Origin: Bradyrhizobium sp. BR13661
GTDB lineage: Bacteria; Pseudomonadota; Alphaproteobacteria; Rhizobiales; Xanthobacteraceae
Assembly: GCF_029892425.1 (NCBI RefSeq)
Contig: NZ_JARXWB010000012.1
Coordinates: 62,001 to 126,000 of the forward strand
DNA length: 64,000 bases
Reading direction: 5' to 3'
Part shown: positions 37,007 through 47,000 of the stretch, in pieces
How the letters are laid out: the number at the start of each line of letters is the position of its first letter
Numbering within the stretch: position 1 is the first letter of the stretch
The notes under the pieces: model-generated
What the model saw: the letters and a program-made list of their open reading frames with translations, nothing else
Databases searched by the model: none
What the model was told of the DNA's origin: nothing
Translations under genes and position numbers: made by a program

Positions 37007-37354
37007 ATGACTCGCGACCGCCTGTTTCTGCTCCGCCCCGGTTTCGAAGATCCGGCCTATCCGGGCCGCCGCTTCTTTTGCTGGCATTGTGCGCTGATCG
37101 AGGGCCTGCTCGCCTCGTTTCCGGCGCTGACTGAGAAGCTCGACGTCGAGCGCATCGCCTGGCCGAAGCCGCGGCGGGACGTGATCGCGCTGGTCGGCGA
37201 GGAGAACCAGTGGTTGCCGTTGCTCGTGCTCGCGGACGGCACCACATCGCCGCACCAGACCGGCAGCCATCAGGGGCGCGCCTTCATCAACGACAAGGAT
37301 GCCATCATCGCTGCGCTGTCGGAGCGCCACGGCTTTCCCGAGCCGCATCCGTGA
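37007..37354 (+). CDS. DUF3088 protein
   Basis: 115 aa. MTRDRLFLLRPGFEDPAYPG and FFCWHCALIEGLLASFP match the DUF3088 pattern (thioredoxin-like small protein with a CxxC-type WHC segment). The function of the family is unknown. Later landmarks are VGEENQWLPLLVLADG and GRAFINDKDAIIAALS. The ATG at 37007 follows GGAGCAACCC, a reasonable ribosome-binding site. It is divergent from the acyl-CoA synthetase gene. Confidence 0.8.
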   Translation: MTRDRLFLLRPGFEDPAYPGRRFFCWHCALIEGLLASFPALTEKLDVERIAWPKPRRDVIALVGEENQWLPLLVLADGTTSPHQTGSHQGRAFINDKDAIIAALSERHGFPEPHP

Positions 37355-37438
37355 GGCCGTCCCGAAACGAGGGATAATCGGCATTGCCTGCGCCGGCGAT
37401 CGCCTCGCATAGTTTGCCAAACCCCGGAATCCCTCTCC

Positions 37439-38014
37439 ATGCCCCATCTCCTCCCAGCCCTCATCGTCGTCGACGTCCAGCGCGCATTCGACGAATGGGA
37501 AGCGGCGGGCAAGCGGCGCAACAATCCGGATGCCGTGGCGCGGATCGCTGACCTGCTCGCGGAATTCCGGGCGAGCGGCGCGCCGATCTTTCACATCCGC
37601 CACGAAGGCACCAAGCCTGGTTCGACGTTTCGCCCCGAGCGTACTGGTTACGCCGTCAAGGACGAGGCGCGCGAGCAGAACGGCGAGCCTGTCATCGTCA
37701 AGCGCGTCAACAGCGCCTTCATCGGCACCGATCTCGAGACGCGCCTGCGTGCCAGCGATATCTCCACGCTCGTGATCTGCGGCGCCACCACCAATCATTG
37801 CGTGGAGACGACGACGCGCATGGCCGGCAATCTCGGCTTCGACGCGCACCTCGTGCGCGATGCGACCTGGACATTCGATCGTGTCGGCCCGGACGGCGAC
37901 ACGCATTCGGCCGAATCCATCCACGCGATGACGCTATCGAATCTGAATGGCGAATTTGCCCGCATCGTGACCACCGACGAAGTGATCGCTTCGCTCTCGG
38001 TGCTGCGACAATAA
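37439..38014 (+). CDS. Isochorismatase-like cysteine hydrolase
   Basis: 191 aa. The Asp-Lys-Cys triad of the isochorismatase/nicotinamidase superfamily is present: D12 (LIVVDVQRAF), K88 (VIVKRVNSAF) and C121 (GATTNHCVETTTRMAGNLGF). Such enzymes hydrolyse amides or the vinyl ether of isochorismate. The absence of an isochorismate-synthesis gene nearby argues against siderophore function. Substrate is unknown. It follows DUF3088 by 84 bp. Confidence 0.88.
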   Translation: MPHLLPALIVVDVQRAFDEWEAAGKRRNNPDAVARIADLLAEFRASGAPIFHIRHEGTKPGSTFRPERTGYAVKDEAREQNGEPVIVKRVNSAFIGTDLETRLRASDISTLVICGATTNHCVETTTRMAGNLGFDAHLVRDATWTFDRVGPDGDTHSAESIHAMTLSNLNGEFARIVTTDEVIASLSVLRQ

Positions 38015-38124
38015 ATCTCAGCACGATCGCGCGGTCATCGTCTGCGTCGTTTCGACGCCCGCTCTCGCCGGAACGCCATCGCCACCCATCTGTTGTCATC
38101 AGACATCTCAACTGGAGTGACGAC

Positions 38125-38409
38125 ATGAAGTATCTCTTTGTCGCAATGGCCATCGGTGCTGCTGCGCTCACGGCGTCTGCGGCCAACGCGGCCGGCGGCG
38201 GCAAGGCCGGGCCGAACGCGCAAGCGCCCCAATCGACCGACATCAGCGCGCAGCACAGGCACGGCCATCATGGCTATCGCCATCAGCACTGGCGTCCGCG
38301 CCACCACGGCTATTATCGGCCGCATTATCGCAGCTATGGCTACTACCCGCGGCACCACCGCTATTACGGCAGTGGCCCCTATGGTTATTACGGCGGCGGC
38401 CGCTGGTGA
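38125..38409 (+). CDS. Small secreted His/Tyr/Gly-rich protein
   Basis: 94 aa with a signal peptide (FVAMAIGAAALTASAANAA). The mature part is dominated by His, Tyr and Arg: HRHGHHGYRHQHWRPRHHGY and a Tyr/Gly end. His-rich exported peptides sometimes bind metals, but this is inference. AACTGGAGTGACGAC precedes the start. A minus-strand amine oxidase gene follows convergently. Confidence 0.72.
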   Translation: MKYLFVAMAIGAAALTASAANAAGGGKAGPNAQAPQSTDISAQHRHGHHGYRHQHWRPRHHGYYRPHYRSYGYYPRHHRYYGSGPYGYYGGGRW

Positions 38410-38441
38410 CGACAGGCCCGCAGAGATGCGGGCCTTCTTTC

Positions 38442-39713
38442 TCAGCTGCGCAAGATGATTCCTGCCGTCTCCAGCCCGCTCGCAAGCGCGGCCTCGACCG
38501 TTCCCATGTCGCGGCCGCGATAGAGCGCTTCGCCTGAAAACAGCACCGGACCGTCGGCGCGCGCGAGACGCTGTTGCGCGGCGCGCGTCCGCGGCGTTGC
38601 CCAGGAATAGGCGCCGCGGGCGAAGGGATCGTTCGCCCAGTTGGCCGCTGCCGCTGCCACGAGGTCCCGCGCGATCTCATCGCGATGCAGGCCGAACATG
38701 ACTGCAAGGGAGTCGATCCCGGCATCGATCAGCCCTTGCGGATCGAGATGCGCCAGCTCGGCCGTTCGCGGGCCGCCGAGCCACCCCGTCAGCGCGGGGT
38801 GCTGATCCGGATGACGCGTCCACCAGACGGGAATCGTCTCGTCGGACAGCAGGAAGAGCATGTCTGAAAGCTCCGGCTTCCGCTCGCGCCACCATGGCCG
38901 CGCGAACCGCAGCAGGATCTTGATGACGCTGCCGAAGCCGATGTCGTCTGCGGCCGCAGCCTTCTCACGCGTCGCCGCGGGCAGCGCGATCTCGCGCAGC
39001 AAAGGCAGCGGCGCGGTGAGGATGACGCGATCGCAGGCATGCACCGCGCCGCCGGCGCAGCGGACAGCGACCTTGCCGCCGCTCTCCTCGATCGCCGCGA
39101 CGATGGCACCGAGGTGGATGGCAGCGCCGGACTTGCGGCACTCGCCGACAAGAAAGTCGATCAACCCGCCATAGCCGCCGTCGATGCGTGCCTGCGCCGC
39201 AAGTCCCTCGTTCATCCATTCGTCGCGCAGTGCCAGCGTCGAGGCGCGCGCGGGGTCGGCCGCATCATAGCCCTCGACCATGCGTTCGACGGCGTGCCGC
39301 AGGCGCGCGTGCTCCGGTCCGGCGAAATGACGACGCAGGAAATCGGCGACGGTGATATCCTCGGTCAAATCCTTCAGCGCGGCGTGAAGCCTGTCGTCAT
39401 AGGGATCGCGCGGGCTCTCCTGCGAAAAGTCCGTGCCGTCAAAGCTCCATTGCGCTCCGCCGATCGCCCGCACCGTCAGCCCCGCCTCGCGCGCGAGGCC
39501 GCGCGTGACCGGCGCCTCGCCATGGACGAATTCGGCGCCGCCATCGGCGGCATAACCGAACTCCGAGGCCGGCAACGGATCGATGCGGCCGCCGCAGCGC
39601 GCACGCGCCTCCAGGATCGTCACTCGTTTGCCGCCGCGCGCAAGCTCACGGGCCGCCATCAAGCCGGCCGCGCCCGCGCCGATGATGACGATGTGCTCTG
39701 GCGTATCAGGCAT
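38442..39713 (-). CDS. FAD-dependent amine oxidoreductase
   Basis: 423 aa flavin amine oxidase of the monoamine-oxidase superfamily. The N-terminus has the dinucleotide motif VIIGAGAAGLMAARELARGG, followed by EARARCGGRID and FGYAADGGAEFVHG, with the C-terminal ALYRGRDMGTVEAALASG FAD motif. It oxidises an amine or phytoene-like substrate to imine; the substrate is unknown. It is 4 bp after the RibD-like gene, so the two are cotranscribed. Confidence 0.87.
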   Translation of the reverse strand: MPDTPEHIVIIGAGAAGLMAARELARGGKRVTILEARARCGGRIDPLPASEFGYAADGGAEFVHGEAPVTRGLAREAGLTVRAIGGAQWSFDGTDFSQESPRDPYDDRLHAALKDLTEDITVADFLRRHFAGPEHARLRHAVERMVEGYDAADPARASTLALRDEWMNEGLAAQARIDGGYGGLIDFLVGECRKSGAAIHLGAIVAAIEESGGKVAVRCAGGAVHACDRVILTAPLPLLREIALPAATREKAAAADDIGFGSVIKILLRFARPWWRERKPELSDMLFLLSDETIPVWWTRHPDQHPALTGWLGGPRTAELAHLDPQGLIDAGIDSLAVMFGLHRDEIARDLVAAAAANWANDPFARGAYSWATPRTRAAQQRLARADGPVLFSGEALYRGRDMGTVEAALASGLETAGIILRS

Positions 39714-39717
39714 GCTG

Positions 39718-40419
39718 CTATTGGCGCGAGGAATCGTTCTGGATCAGATAGCGGAGCAGCAGGACGCCGCCGCCAAGGTCCCGCGTGCTCTCCAATGTCA
39801 TCGCCGTGAGCGGCGCGCGCTTGTCGCCGTCCTCCTCCGTCGAATCGAACACGAAGGGCGCGCCCCTGGCGCCATCGATCGCGGGGCTGAGGATCAGGTT
39901 GAATTCGTCGATCAGGCCGGCGCGCAGGAACGCGCCATTGGCGACGCCGCCGCCTTCCACCAGCAGGCGCTTCACGCCGAGCTCGCGGTTGAGGATCTCG
40001 ACCGTCAAGGCGAGATCGATCTCGGACTTGCCGGCGAAGATGTACGACACGCCCTCGCCGCGCAGTCCCGCGAGATGCGAATCCGGCACGCTCTCGGTCA
40101 GCACCACGACAATGGGATCGCCGCCGATGTCCGAGCGGCCCCAGCCGATCTTGCCCAGCGCATCGAGCACGACACCGTAGGTTTTGGCATCGCGCCGCGC
40201 GAACCAGTTTTCGCGCGGCAGCTTCGTGCTCACCTCAGGGTACGGCTTGCCCTTGGCGAACTCCGAACCGGTGACGCGGCCGATCACCCAGGCATCGCCG
40301 CCGACCTCGTCATGGATCTTCTCGAACCAGTCGGTCCCGGCCCCCTTCGGACGCCAGCGGCTTGGATGGGTGCGGCCGTCGAGGCTCGAATGCATCAGAC
40401 AGATGACGTAGGGCTTCAT
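39718..40419 (-). CDS. RibD C-terminal-like (dihydrofolate reductase fold) protein
   Basis: 233 aa from ATG 40419 after GCGGAG. The fold is indicated by MKPYVICLMHSSLDGRTHPS, DAWVIGRVTGSEFAKG, YIFAGKSEIDLALTVEILN and the Gly-rich LLVEGGGVANGAFLRAGLID. This is the RibD reductase/dihydrofolate reductase-like family, which binds NADPH. The substrate is not known; lacking the deaminase half, it is not RibD itself. It is coupled to the amine oxidase downstream. Confidence 0.85.
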   Translation of the reverse strand: MKPYVICLMHSSLDGRTHPSRWRPKGAGTDWFEKIHDEVGGDAWVIGRVTGSEFAKGKPYPEVSTKLPRENWFARRDAKTYGVVLDALGKIGWGRSDIGGDPIVVVLTESVPDSHLAGLRGEGVSYIFAGKSEIDLALTVEILNRELGVKRLLVEGGGVANGAFLRAGLIDEFNLILSPAIDGARGAPFVFDSTEEDGDKRAPLTAMTLESTRDLGGGVLLLRYLIQNDSSRQ

Positions 40420-40440
40420 GAAAATTCTCCGCAACCGCTC

Positions 40441-41100
40441 TCAGGCCGGCTTACTTTCCTTCGCGCGATCGTTCACGATCACGGCAAGCGGGTTGAGCTT
40501 TGGCGGCGCGACCAGCACAAGCGTGTTGCTGTCGTGATGATTGAACGGCGCGCCCCGCACGAACAACGCGGTCTGGATCAGATAGCTCCAGCTGCCGTCG
40601 TCGTTGAAGGTGACGTCGCAGCGATAGGAGTCGGTGCGGAAGGCCTGCTCCAGGAAGTCGGTCGAGCAGATCCCATAGGCCGTGTCGCCACGCGTCGCGG
40701 TGACGAAGATTTTCCTGTCGTCCGGCTTGGCATGACCCGAGGCGAGCAGCACCTGCCCGCGCGGGATCGCCAGCGTCTGCATGATCAGCCCGGTCGCAGG
40801 CTCCCACAGCCAATAGCCGACCTGGTCGTGGAAGGTGATGTCTTCCTCGGGCGTGTTGATGTGGATGTGATAGCGCAGGCCATAGAGCAGCTGCGGCCCG
40901 TTGGCCTGCGGGTCGATCGGATCCATCCGGATGTTCTCGATAAAAGTCCGCCGCTCCGGCCCATCCGCCTTCGGATTGATGTCGATGCCCTTGTCCGCCT
41001 GCCAGGTGCCGGCGAGCCGGCGCAGCGGCCCGAGATTGGCAAGGCTGTCAGGGGAGACGTCCTCTTGCTCGGTAAAAATATCGGCAGGAATGGGCAGCAT
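40441..41100 (-). CDS. Nitrobindin/FABP-like heme-binding beta-barrel protein
   Basis: 219 aa. LGPLRRLAGTWQADKGIDIN near the start and the internal ITFHDQVGYWLWEPATGLI match the nitrobindin/THAP4-like (DUF1794) beta-barrel, and the late SYRCDVTFNDDGSWSYLIQT and FNHHDSNTLVLV segments fit. Members of the family may bind heme or fatty acids. It lies 21 bp upstream of the RibD-like gene and joins a probable three-gene unit with the amine oxidase. Confidence 0.72.
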   Translation of the reverse strand: MLPIPADIFTEQEDVSPDSLANLGPLRRLAGTWQADKGIDINPKADGPERRTFIENIRMDPIDPQANGPQLLYGLRYHIHINTPEEDITFHDQVGYWLWEPATGLIMQTLAIPRGQVLLASGHAKPDDRKIFVTATRGDTAYGICSTDFLEQAFRTDSYRCDVTFNDDGSWSYLIQTALFVRGAPFNHHDSNTLVLVAPPKLNPLAVIVNDRAKESKPA

Positions 41101-41258
41101 GGGGACCTCGCATCATTGTGCGCGGCAGCCATAGCATAAGGGCGGGACGAAACCATGGAAATGGGACCGACGGGAGCAGCCAATAGAGGCAGCGCCACGC
41201 CGGCCTACGACAATTTGATCCACCTCACCAAGATGGAACGGTGAAGCCAACCCAGCTC

Positions 41259-43940
41259 CTACACATGCGGCGGCATCACCAGCGGGGCCTGCGCAGTGCT
41301 GATCTGGCTGGGATCGCCGATCAGGGTGCCGCCGTGACCGTCGCTGGCCGAGGTAAACTGCGTCGCCACGTACTGGCCGAGCAGCGTCAGCTGCGCGGTA
41401 TGGGTGCCGTCGCTGACGCTGAGCGTGCCGCTGGTGTTGTCCGCGGCCTCGGTGAAGCTGATCGTGGTGCCTGACGTGAAGGCGATGCCGCCGAAATCGA
41501 GATAGTCGGGCTCGCCGAAGCCGGCGACCGTGCCGGAGAAGGTATTGCCAGCATCGAGCCACAGCATGCCGCCGGCGCTGGTGGCGAAGGTCACGGGCGC
41601 ATCGCCGATCGACCCACCGCTCTGCACTTCAAGCACGCCGCCATTGATCACCGCGCCGCTGGCGACACCGCCCGACTGCACGATCAACGTGCCGCCGCTG
41701 AGCACGGTCGCGCTCGCGAGGCCGCCGGCATAGATCTCCTGCCTGCCGCCGCTCAGCACCGTGGCGCTCGTCGCCACGCCCTGCACCGCCTCGTAGCCGC
41801 CATTCGCGATGATCGCACTCACATCGGTGCCGCCGGAATAGACATAGTCGCGACCGCCGCTGCCGATTCGGGTGCCGCTGGCGGTGCCGCCGGAATTCGC
41901 CTCGAACCCGCCGTTCAACACCGTGCCGCTGGTGACGCCGCCGACATAGACGTCCTGCTCGCCGCCGCCCAGCACTGTGGCGCTGATCACGGTGCCCGCC
42001 ACGCCCTGGTGTCCACCACTCGAGAGTGTGGTGCCGATATCGGTCGCGCCGGCGTAAACCGCCTCATAGCCGCCATCGTTGATGACGGCGCCGCTGACCG
42101 TGCCGTAATCGACAAGCGAGCCGCCGACCACGGTCGCGTTGGCAACGCCGCCAGCGTAGACATATTGCGCGCCGCCGCTCAGCACGGTGGCGTTGGTCGC
42201 CGTACCCACCAGCGCCTGGACACCGCCGCTGGTGATCGTCGCCCCCACATCGGTGCCGCCGGTGTAAACATAGTCGCGGGCACCGTTGCCGACCTGGGTG
42301 CCGCTGGCCGTACCGCCGGAGTTCGCCGCGAACCCACCGCTCAGCACGGTGCTGATGGTGACACCGGCGGCATAGACGTCCTGCTCGCCGCCTCCAAGCA
42401 CCGTGGCGCTGATCACCGTGCCCGCAACGCCCTGATGGCCGCCGCTCGAGAGCGTGGCGCCGATGTCGGTCGCGCTGGCGCTTACCGCCTCATAGCCACC
42501 GTTGTTGATGACGGCGCCGCTGACCGTGCCGTAGTCGACCAGCGAACCGCCGACCGCCGTCGCGTTGGCAAACCCGCCCGCATAAACATATTGCGTGCCG
42601 CCACCGGAAATCGTGGCTCCAACGACGGTGCCGCCGGCCAGCACCTTCTGCCCGCCGCCACTGAACACCGAGGCGTCAATGTCGGACCCGCCCGCAGAGA
42701 CGACCTCAAGACCCAGAACCAGCGCGTGAATAGCAGCACCGCCGGACTGAATATCGAGCTCTCCATGCTGGAGGGCGAAGGTGTAGGTCAGGACCTCGCC
42801 CGATGACACCGGCAACTTGGCGTCAGCACCGACCTGAAGGAGGCCGCCGTTCTCGACGGTTATGGTGCCGGCCAGGCGAGCGGCAAGCCCGCTCAAGACG
42901 ACAGTGCCACCACTCTCGATCGTGGTGTTGCTGGCCACGCCCGCCACAACCAGCCTGCCGCCGCTCTCGATGACGGTGTTGCTTGCCACGGCACCGGCAC
43001 CGAGACCAACCGAACCACCGCTCGCCACCACAGTGTTGCTAATGACTCCGCCAACACTTTCAACGCCCCCTGCGATGACGGTGGTGCCAATCGCCGTGCC
43101 GAAGACGGTCTGGTTTGCGAAGGCCCCGGAGATCGTGGCGCTGATCGCGGTTGCGTTGGACGAGATGATCTGGGCGCCAGCAACCTGCGCGCCGCTATCA
43201 ACGGTTCCCGCGTCGAGGTACTCGTAGCCGCCACGGATAACCGTGACGGACTCCACGGTGCCGCCCGAGATCACCTCAAGGGTTGCGCCCGACGTCACCA
43301 CTGGCGCGACCGCTGTACCACCCGAGCCGACCTCCAGCGTTATGGTTGGACTCACGACGAATCCGCTCACCGTCGTCCCGGAGCCGAACTCCAGAATGCC
43401 GCCGGAGCTGAAAACGGTCGTGCTGGGGAGCGGCGTGCCACCAACCAGATCGAGGATGCCGTTTCGTGCCACCTGCACCGTGACGCCGTCGGGCAGCGCG
43501 AGCGCGCTCAACACTGCGCTCGGTTCGATCGTCACCGTGGCGTCGCTGTTGACCGTGACCGTTCCCACCGGCTGACCGCCGCTCAACAATTGCAGCGTGT
43601 TACCGTTCGCGATGGCAGTCTCTAATGCCAGATCGAGCCTGGCACCGCTGTCGATCGTGGTGTTGTATGCGCTCCCGCCCCACAGAAACAGGGTTCCACC
43701 GGCTTCGACCTCGGTATTGCTCGTGCTCGCGCCGGCGGACAGTGTCTCGGAGCCACCGCTGCTGACGACCACTCCGCTGACGCTACCACGGAAGTCGACG
43801 TTGAGCGTGCCGTAATCGATGACGTTGGTGGCCGTGCTATAGCTATTGACCCAGAGCTTGCCGCCCTGCTGCACGACAATGCTGTCGGCGGATTGTCCCG
43901 GCGAGATGACATAGGTCGTGCCGGAGCTCACGGTGGTCAT
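41259..43940 (-). CDS. Repetitive AIDA-type strand-loop-strand adhesin (short copy), predicted type I-secreted
   Basis: 893 aa built of several dozen repeats of about 17-20 residues, consensus SATVLSGGxQxVYAGGxAS. This is the autotransporter passenger strand-loop-strand repeat that co-occurs with TibC/Aah heptosyltransferases. The N-terminus (MTTVSSGTTYVISPGQSADS) lacks a Sec signal, and no beta-barrel or RTX repeat is seen. It ends with a unique module of about 100 residues (GNTFSGTVAGFGEPDYLDFG to DGHGGTLIGDPSQISTAQ) that is almost identical in the 1777-aa neighbour. That module is a candidate type I export signal. Start ATG 43940 follows GAGGTATCTTATC. Two near-identical 142-residue supermodules lie in tandem (see repeat entry). 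Confidence 0.82.
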   Translation of the reverse strand: MTTVSSGTTYVISPGQSADSIVVQQGGKLWVNSYSTATNVIDYGTLNVDFRGSVSGVVVSSGGSETLSAGASTSNTEVEAGGTLFLWGGSAYNTTIDSGARLDLALETAIANGNTLQLLSGGQPVGTVTVNSDATVTIEPSAVLSALALPDGVTVQVARNGILDLVGGTPLPSTTVFSSGGILEFGSGTTVSGFVVSPTITLEVGSGGTAVAPVVTSGATLEVISGGTVESVTVIRGGYEYLDAGTVDSGAQVAGAQIISSNATAISATISGAFANQTVFGTAIGTTVIAGGVESVGGVISNTVVASGGSVGLGAGAVASNTVIESGGRLVVAGVASNTTIESGGTVVLSGLAARLAGTITVENGGLLQVGADAKLPVSSGEVLTYTFALQHGELDIQSGGAAIHALVLGLEVVSAGGSDIDASVFSGGGQKVLAGGTVVGATISGGGTQYVYAGGFANATAVGGSLVDYGTVSGAVINNGGYEAVSASATDIGATLSSGGHQGVAGTVISATVLGGGEQDVYAAGVTISTVLSGGFAANSGGTASGTQVGNGARDYVYTGGTDVGATITSGGVQALVGTATNATVLSGGAQYVYAGGVANATVVGGSLVDYGTVSGAVINDGGYEAVYAGATDIGTTLSSGGHQGVAGTVISATVLGGGEQDVYVGGVTSGTVLNGGFEANSGGTASGTRIGSGGRDYVYSGGTDVSAIIANGGYEAVQGVATSATVLSGGRQEIYAGGLASATVLSGGTLIVQSGGVASGAVINGGVLEVQSGGSIGDAPVTFATSAGGMLWLDAGNTFSGTVAGFGEPDYLDFGGIAFTSGTTISFTEAADNTSGTLSVSDGTHTAQLTLLGQYVATQFTSASDGHGGTLIGDPSQISTAQAPLVMPPHV
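41759..42610. repeat. 426-bp tandem duplication within the short adhesin gene
   Basis: Landmark GCCTCATAGCC occurs at 42061 and 42487, exactly 426 bp (142 codons) apart, with the surrounding repeats closely matched in order (QYVYAGG, GSLVDYGTVSGAVIN, GHQGVAGTVISATV, GGEQDVY, ANSGGTASGT, RDYVY). A third copy of the same supermodule sits in the long gene at about 46990-47420, very near in sequence to the 41759-42190 copy. Confidence 0.8.
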
Positions 43941-44028
43941 GATAAGATACCTCGAATTGTGGTCTTGCGATTATCTGTTGGAGGTCTTGCTCACTGCTCG
44001 CGCCAAAGCCGGGCGCGATGCAGGCCCC

Positions 44029-47000
44029 TTACGCGTGGGGCGGCATCACCAGCGGGGCCTGCGCAGTGCTGATCTGGCTGGGATCGCCGATCAGGGTGCC
44101 GCCGTGTCCGTCGCTGGCCGAGGTGAACTGCGTCGCCACGTACTGGCCGAGCAGTGTCAGCTGCGCGGTGTGGGTGCCGTCGCTGACACTGAGCGTGCCG
44201 CTGGTGTTGTTCACAGCCTCGGTGAAACTGATCGTTGTGCCCGAGGTGAAGGCGATGCCGCCGAAATCGATGTAGTCGGGCTCGCCGAAACCGGCGACCG
44301 TGCCGGAGAAGGTGTTGCCGGCATCGAGCAGCAGCATGCCGCCGGCGCTCGTTGCGAAGGTGATGGTTCCCTGTGCGGAGCCGCCGCTGGCGATTTCCAG
44401 GGTGCCCCCGCTGATCATCGCTCCGCTGGCGGTGCCACCGGAATTGACGACGAGGTTGCCTCCGCTCAGGACGGTGGCGCCGATATCGACGCCGCCCGAG
44501 CCGAGCGTCTCAGTACCGCCGGACGCTACCGTCGTCGAAACGACGGTCGCGCTCGGGCCTGCATCAAAGTAGTTGACCATCACGTTGAGGCTGCCCCCGG
44601 ACTCGACGGTCGTGCCGGTCGCCGATCCGAACACGGTCAATGTGCCGCCATCGACGGTCGTGTTGGCGGCAGATCCGCCCCTGGACACGACAGCATAGCC
44701 GTGGCTCTCGATGATCGCGCTATCGACATGGCCCGTTGCCACAAGGAGCCCGCCACCACTCTCCACCAACGTCCCGCTGGAGTTGCCGCCAGGAACAGAC
44801 CCCACTCCGAGCTCCAGGATGCCGCTGACCCGGGCACCGATATCGGTGGCTCCCCATCCGACCAGTTCGACACCGCCGGCCTGGACGGTCGTCGCCGAAG
44901 CGGTCACGCCCGCGTCCAACTTCGCCGTCACACCGCTGCCGACGGCGAGGCCGCTGAACACGCCAGAGGCGAGTTCCAAAGTGGCGCCGGAGCTGACGAT
45001 GGTCGTGCTGGTCGGCAGGATGCCGCCCACCAGTGCAAGCGTGGCGCCCTTCTCCACCTTGATGATCACATCGCTGGGGAGCGCAAGAGCGCTCAAGGTA
45101 AAGCCAAAACCGACATCCACGACAGCCCCTGCCTCGACTGTCGTGGCTGTCGCAGCAACGCCTCCTATCGATTCCAATGCACTGCCGCTCAGGACCGCGG
45201 CATTGTTGAGGCTGGCTTGGGTCGGATCATCGAAAGACCCACCGGCAACCAGGTCGAGCGTGCCACCGCCCTCGATGACGGTGTTGCTGAGGAACAGGCT
45301 GGATCCTCCCGAGACGACCGCCGTGCCGCCGCTGTCGATGGTGGCGTTGATGACTGTCCCAGCGCGGAGCACGAACGTACCGCCCGAGGCCACGGTGGTG
45401 TTGCTTGTCACGCCCGTCACTTCGGTCAGAACCCCGCCGCTCTCGACCAGTGTCCCGACTGCGACACCACCAGGCAGATATCCACCAAACGCGTAAGTGG
45501 AGGTGACCTGGAGCGTCCCGCCGCTTCCAATCGTCGTGTTGCTCGTCACGCCGTTCGTGTAGACATTTTCGCGTCCACCGGAACTCAAGATCGTGACGGT
45601 CGCCGAGCCATAGAGATCGATCTCGCCACCGCCGGCGACCGCGTTGACGATCGAGCCACCGGAACTGACGACGAGATTGCCACCGGAAACCGTGGCGCCG
45701 CTGTCGACGCCACCGGAACTGACGGTTTCGGTGCCACTCGCGATCGTGGTCGCAACTGCGATGCCGCCAGCTAGCACCTGCAGGGTCCCGCCGGAAAGAA
45801 CCATGTTGCTCGCCGTGCCGCCCGACGCGATCCACAGGTTCGTGCTGCCACTGCTCAGCACTGAGCCACTCACCGTCGCGCCGGAGCCGATTTCCTCGAT
45901 AGCGCCGGAAAGGAGTGTCGTCGCATTCGTGAGTTGCGCGCCGGCGAACAGTTCGACGATGCCGCCCGACATGACTGTCGCACTAACCGGCGGTGCGCCG
46001 GCGTAAAGTGCAAGCGTGCCGCTCGACAGCACTTCGAGTGTGACGCCGGCCTGCGTGAATCCGCTCGACACATTCAGGATTCCCCCCCAACCGACTTCCT
46101 CGATGCTGCCGGCGCTGAGCGTCGTCGCGCCGGTCAACTGGGCACCACTCAAAAGAACGAGCGCGCCACCACTGAGCACCGTTGTATTATTGGCAACACC
46201 TCCCGCGAATAGGACGCCGCCGGAGCTAACCACCGTATCGGTGATCGTACCTCCAGCCGGATCGTTGGTCGCAGGTGGAGCCACAAATACCGTTCCGCCA
46301 GCCTCGACCATGGTTCCGCTGGCCGTACCACCAAAGACGGCCTGGTCACCTCCGCTGAAGACGATGGTGTCGATCGCCGTGCCGCTGAAGATGACCTGGC
46401 TGCCACCGCTTGAAATTGTTGTGCTGACCGCAATGCCAGTGCCGCCGCTTGCGCCGATATCCTGCTCGCCTCCACCCTGGATCGTAGTGCTAGTGGCGTA
46501 GCCGCTGCCGCCGCTGTATCCCACCTCCTGGCCACCGTGCGCCAGAATGGTGGTGTTGCTTGCGGAGCCAACGCCCCCGCTAACTCCGAGGTACTGGTAG
46601 CTGCCGGTGCCGCTGATGGTGGTGTCTACCGCCGTGCCATAGTTGATGTACTGGCTGCCAGCTGCGATCGTCGCACCGCTCACGGTGCCCCCAAAGACAC
46701 GGACCTGGCCATTTGCCAGGATGGTCGCACCGACATCGAGGCCGCCGGAGACGGTTTCCCGACCACCGCTGATGACCGCCCCGCTCACGGACCCGGAGTT
46801 CACCAAGACAGCGCCTGACCTCACTCTTGTCCCGATGTCGATCCCGCCGGCGCTGACGACCTCCAGTCCGCCCTGGGAAACCGTCGTCGACGAGGCAATG
46901 CCGCCCGAGAGCACGTCCAACGTGCCGCCGGACATGACCAGTGTGTTGCTGGCGAGGCCGTTCGCGTAGATGAGCTGAACACCGCCGCTCAGCACCGTGG

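Noticed and set aside
36335..37924. Minus-strand 529-codon open frame
   Set aside because: Overlaps the acyl-CoA synthetase in another frame and covers the DUF3088 and isochorismatase-like genes antisense; no family motif.
39583..41139. Plus-strand 518-codon open frame
   Set aside because: Runs antisense across three well-supported minus-strand genes and has Arg/Gln/Asp-rich shadow composition.
43918..45774. Plus-strand 618-codon open frame over the long adhesin gene
   Set aside because: A shadow of the repeats: the antisense of the Gly/Ser repeat codons gives an Arg/Asp/Ala-rich frame with the same periodicity.
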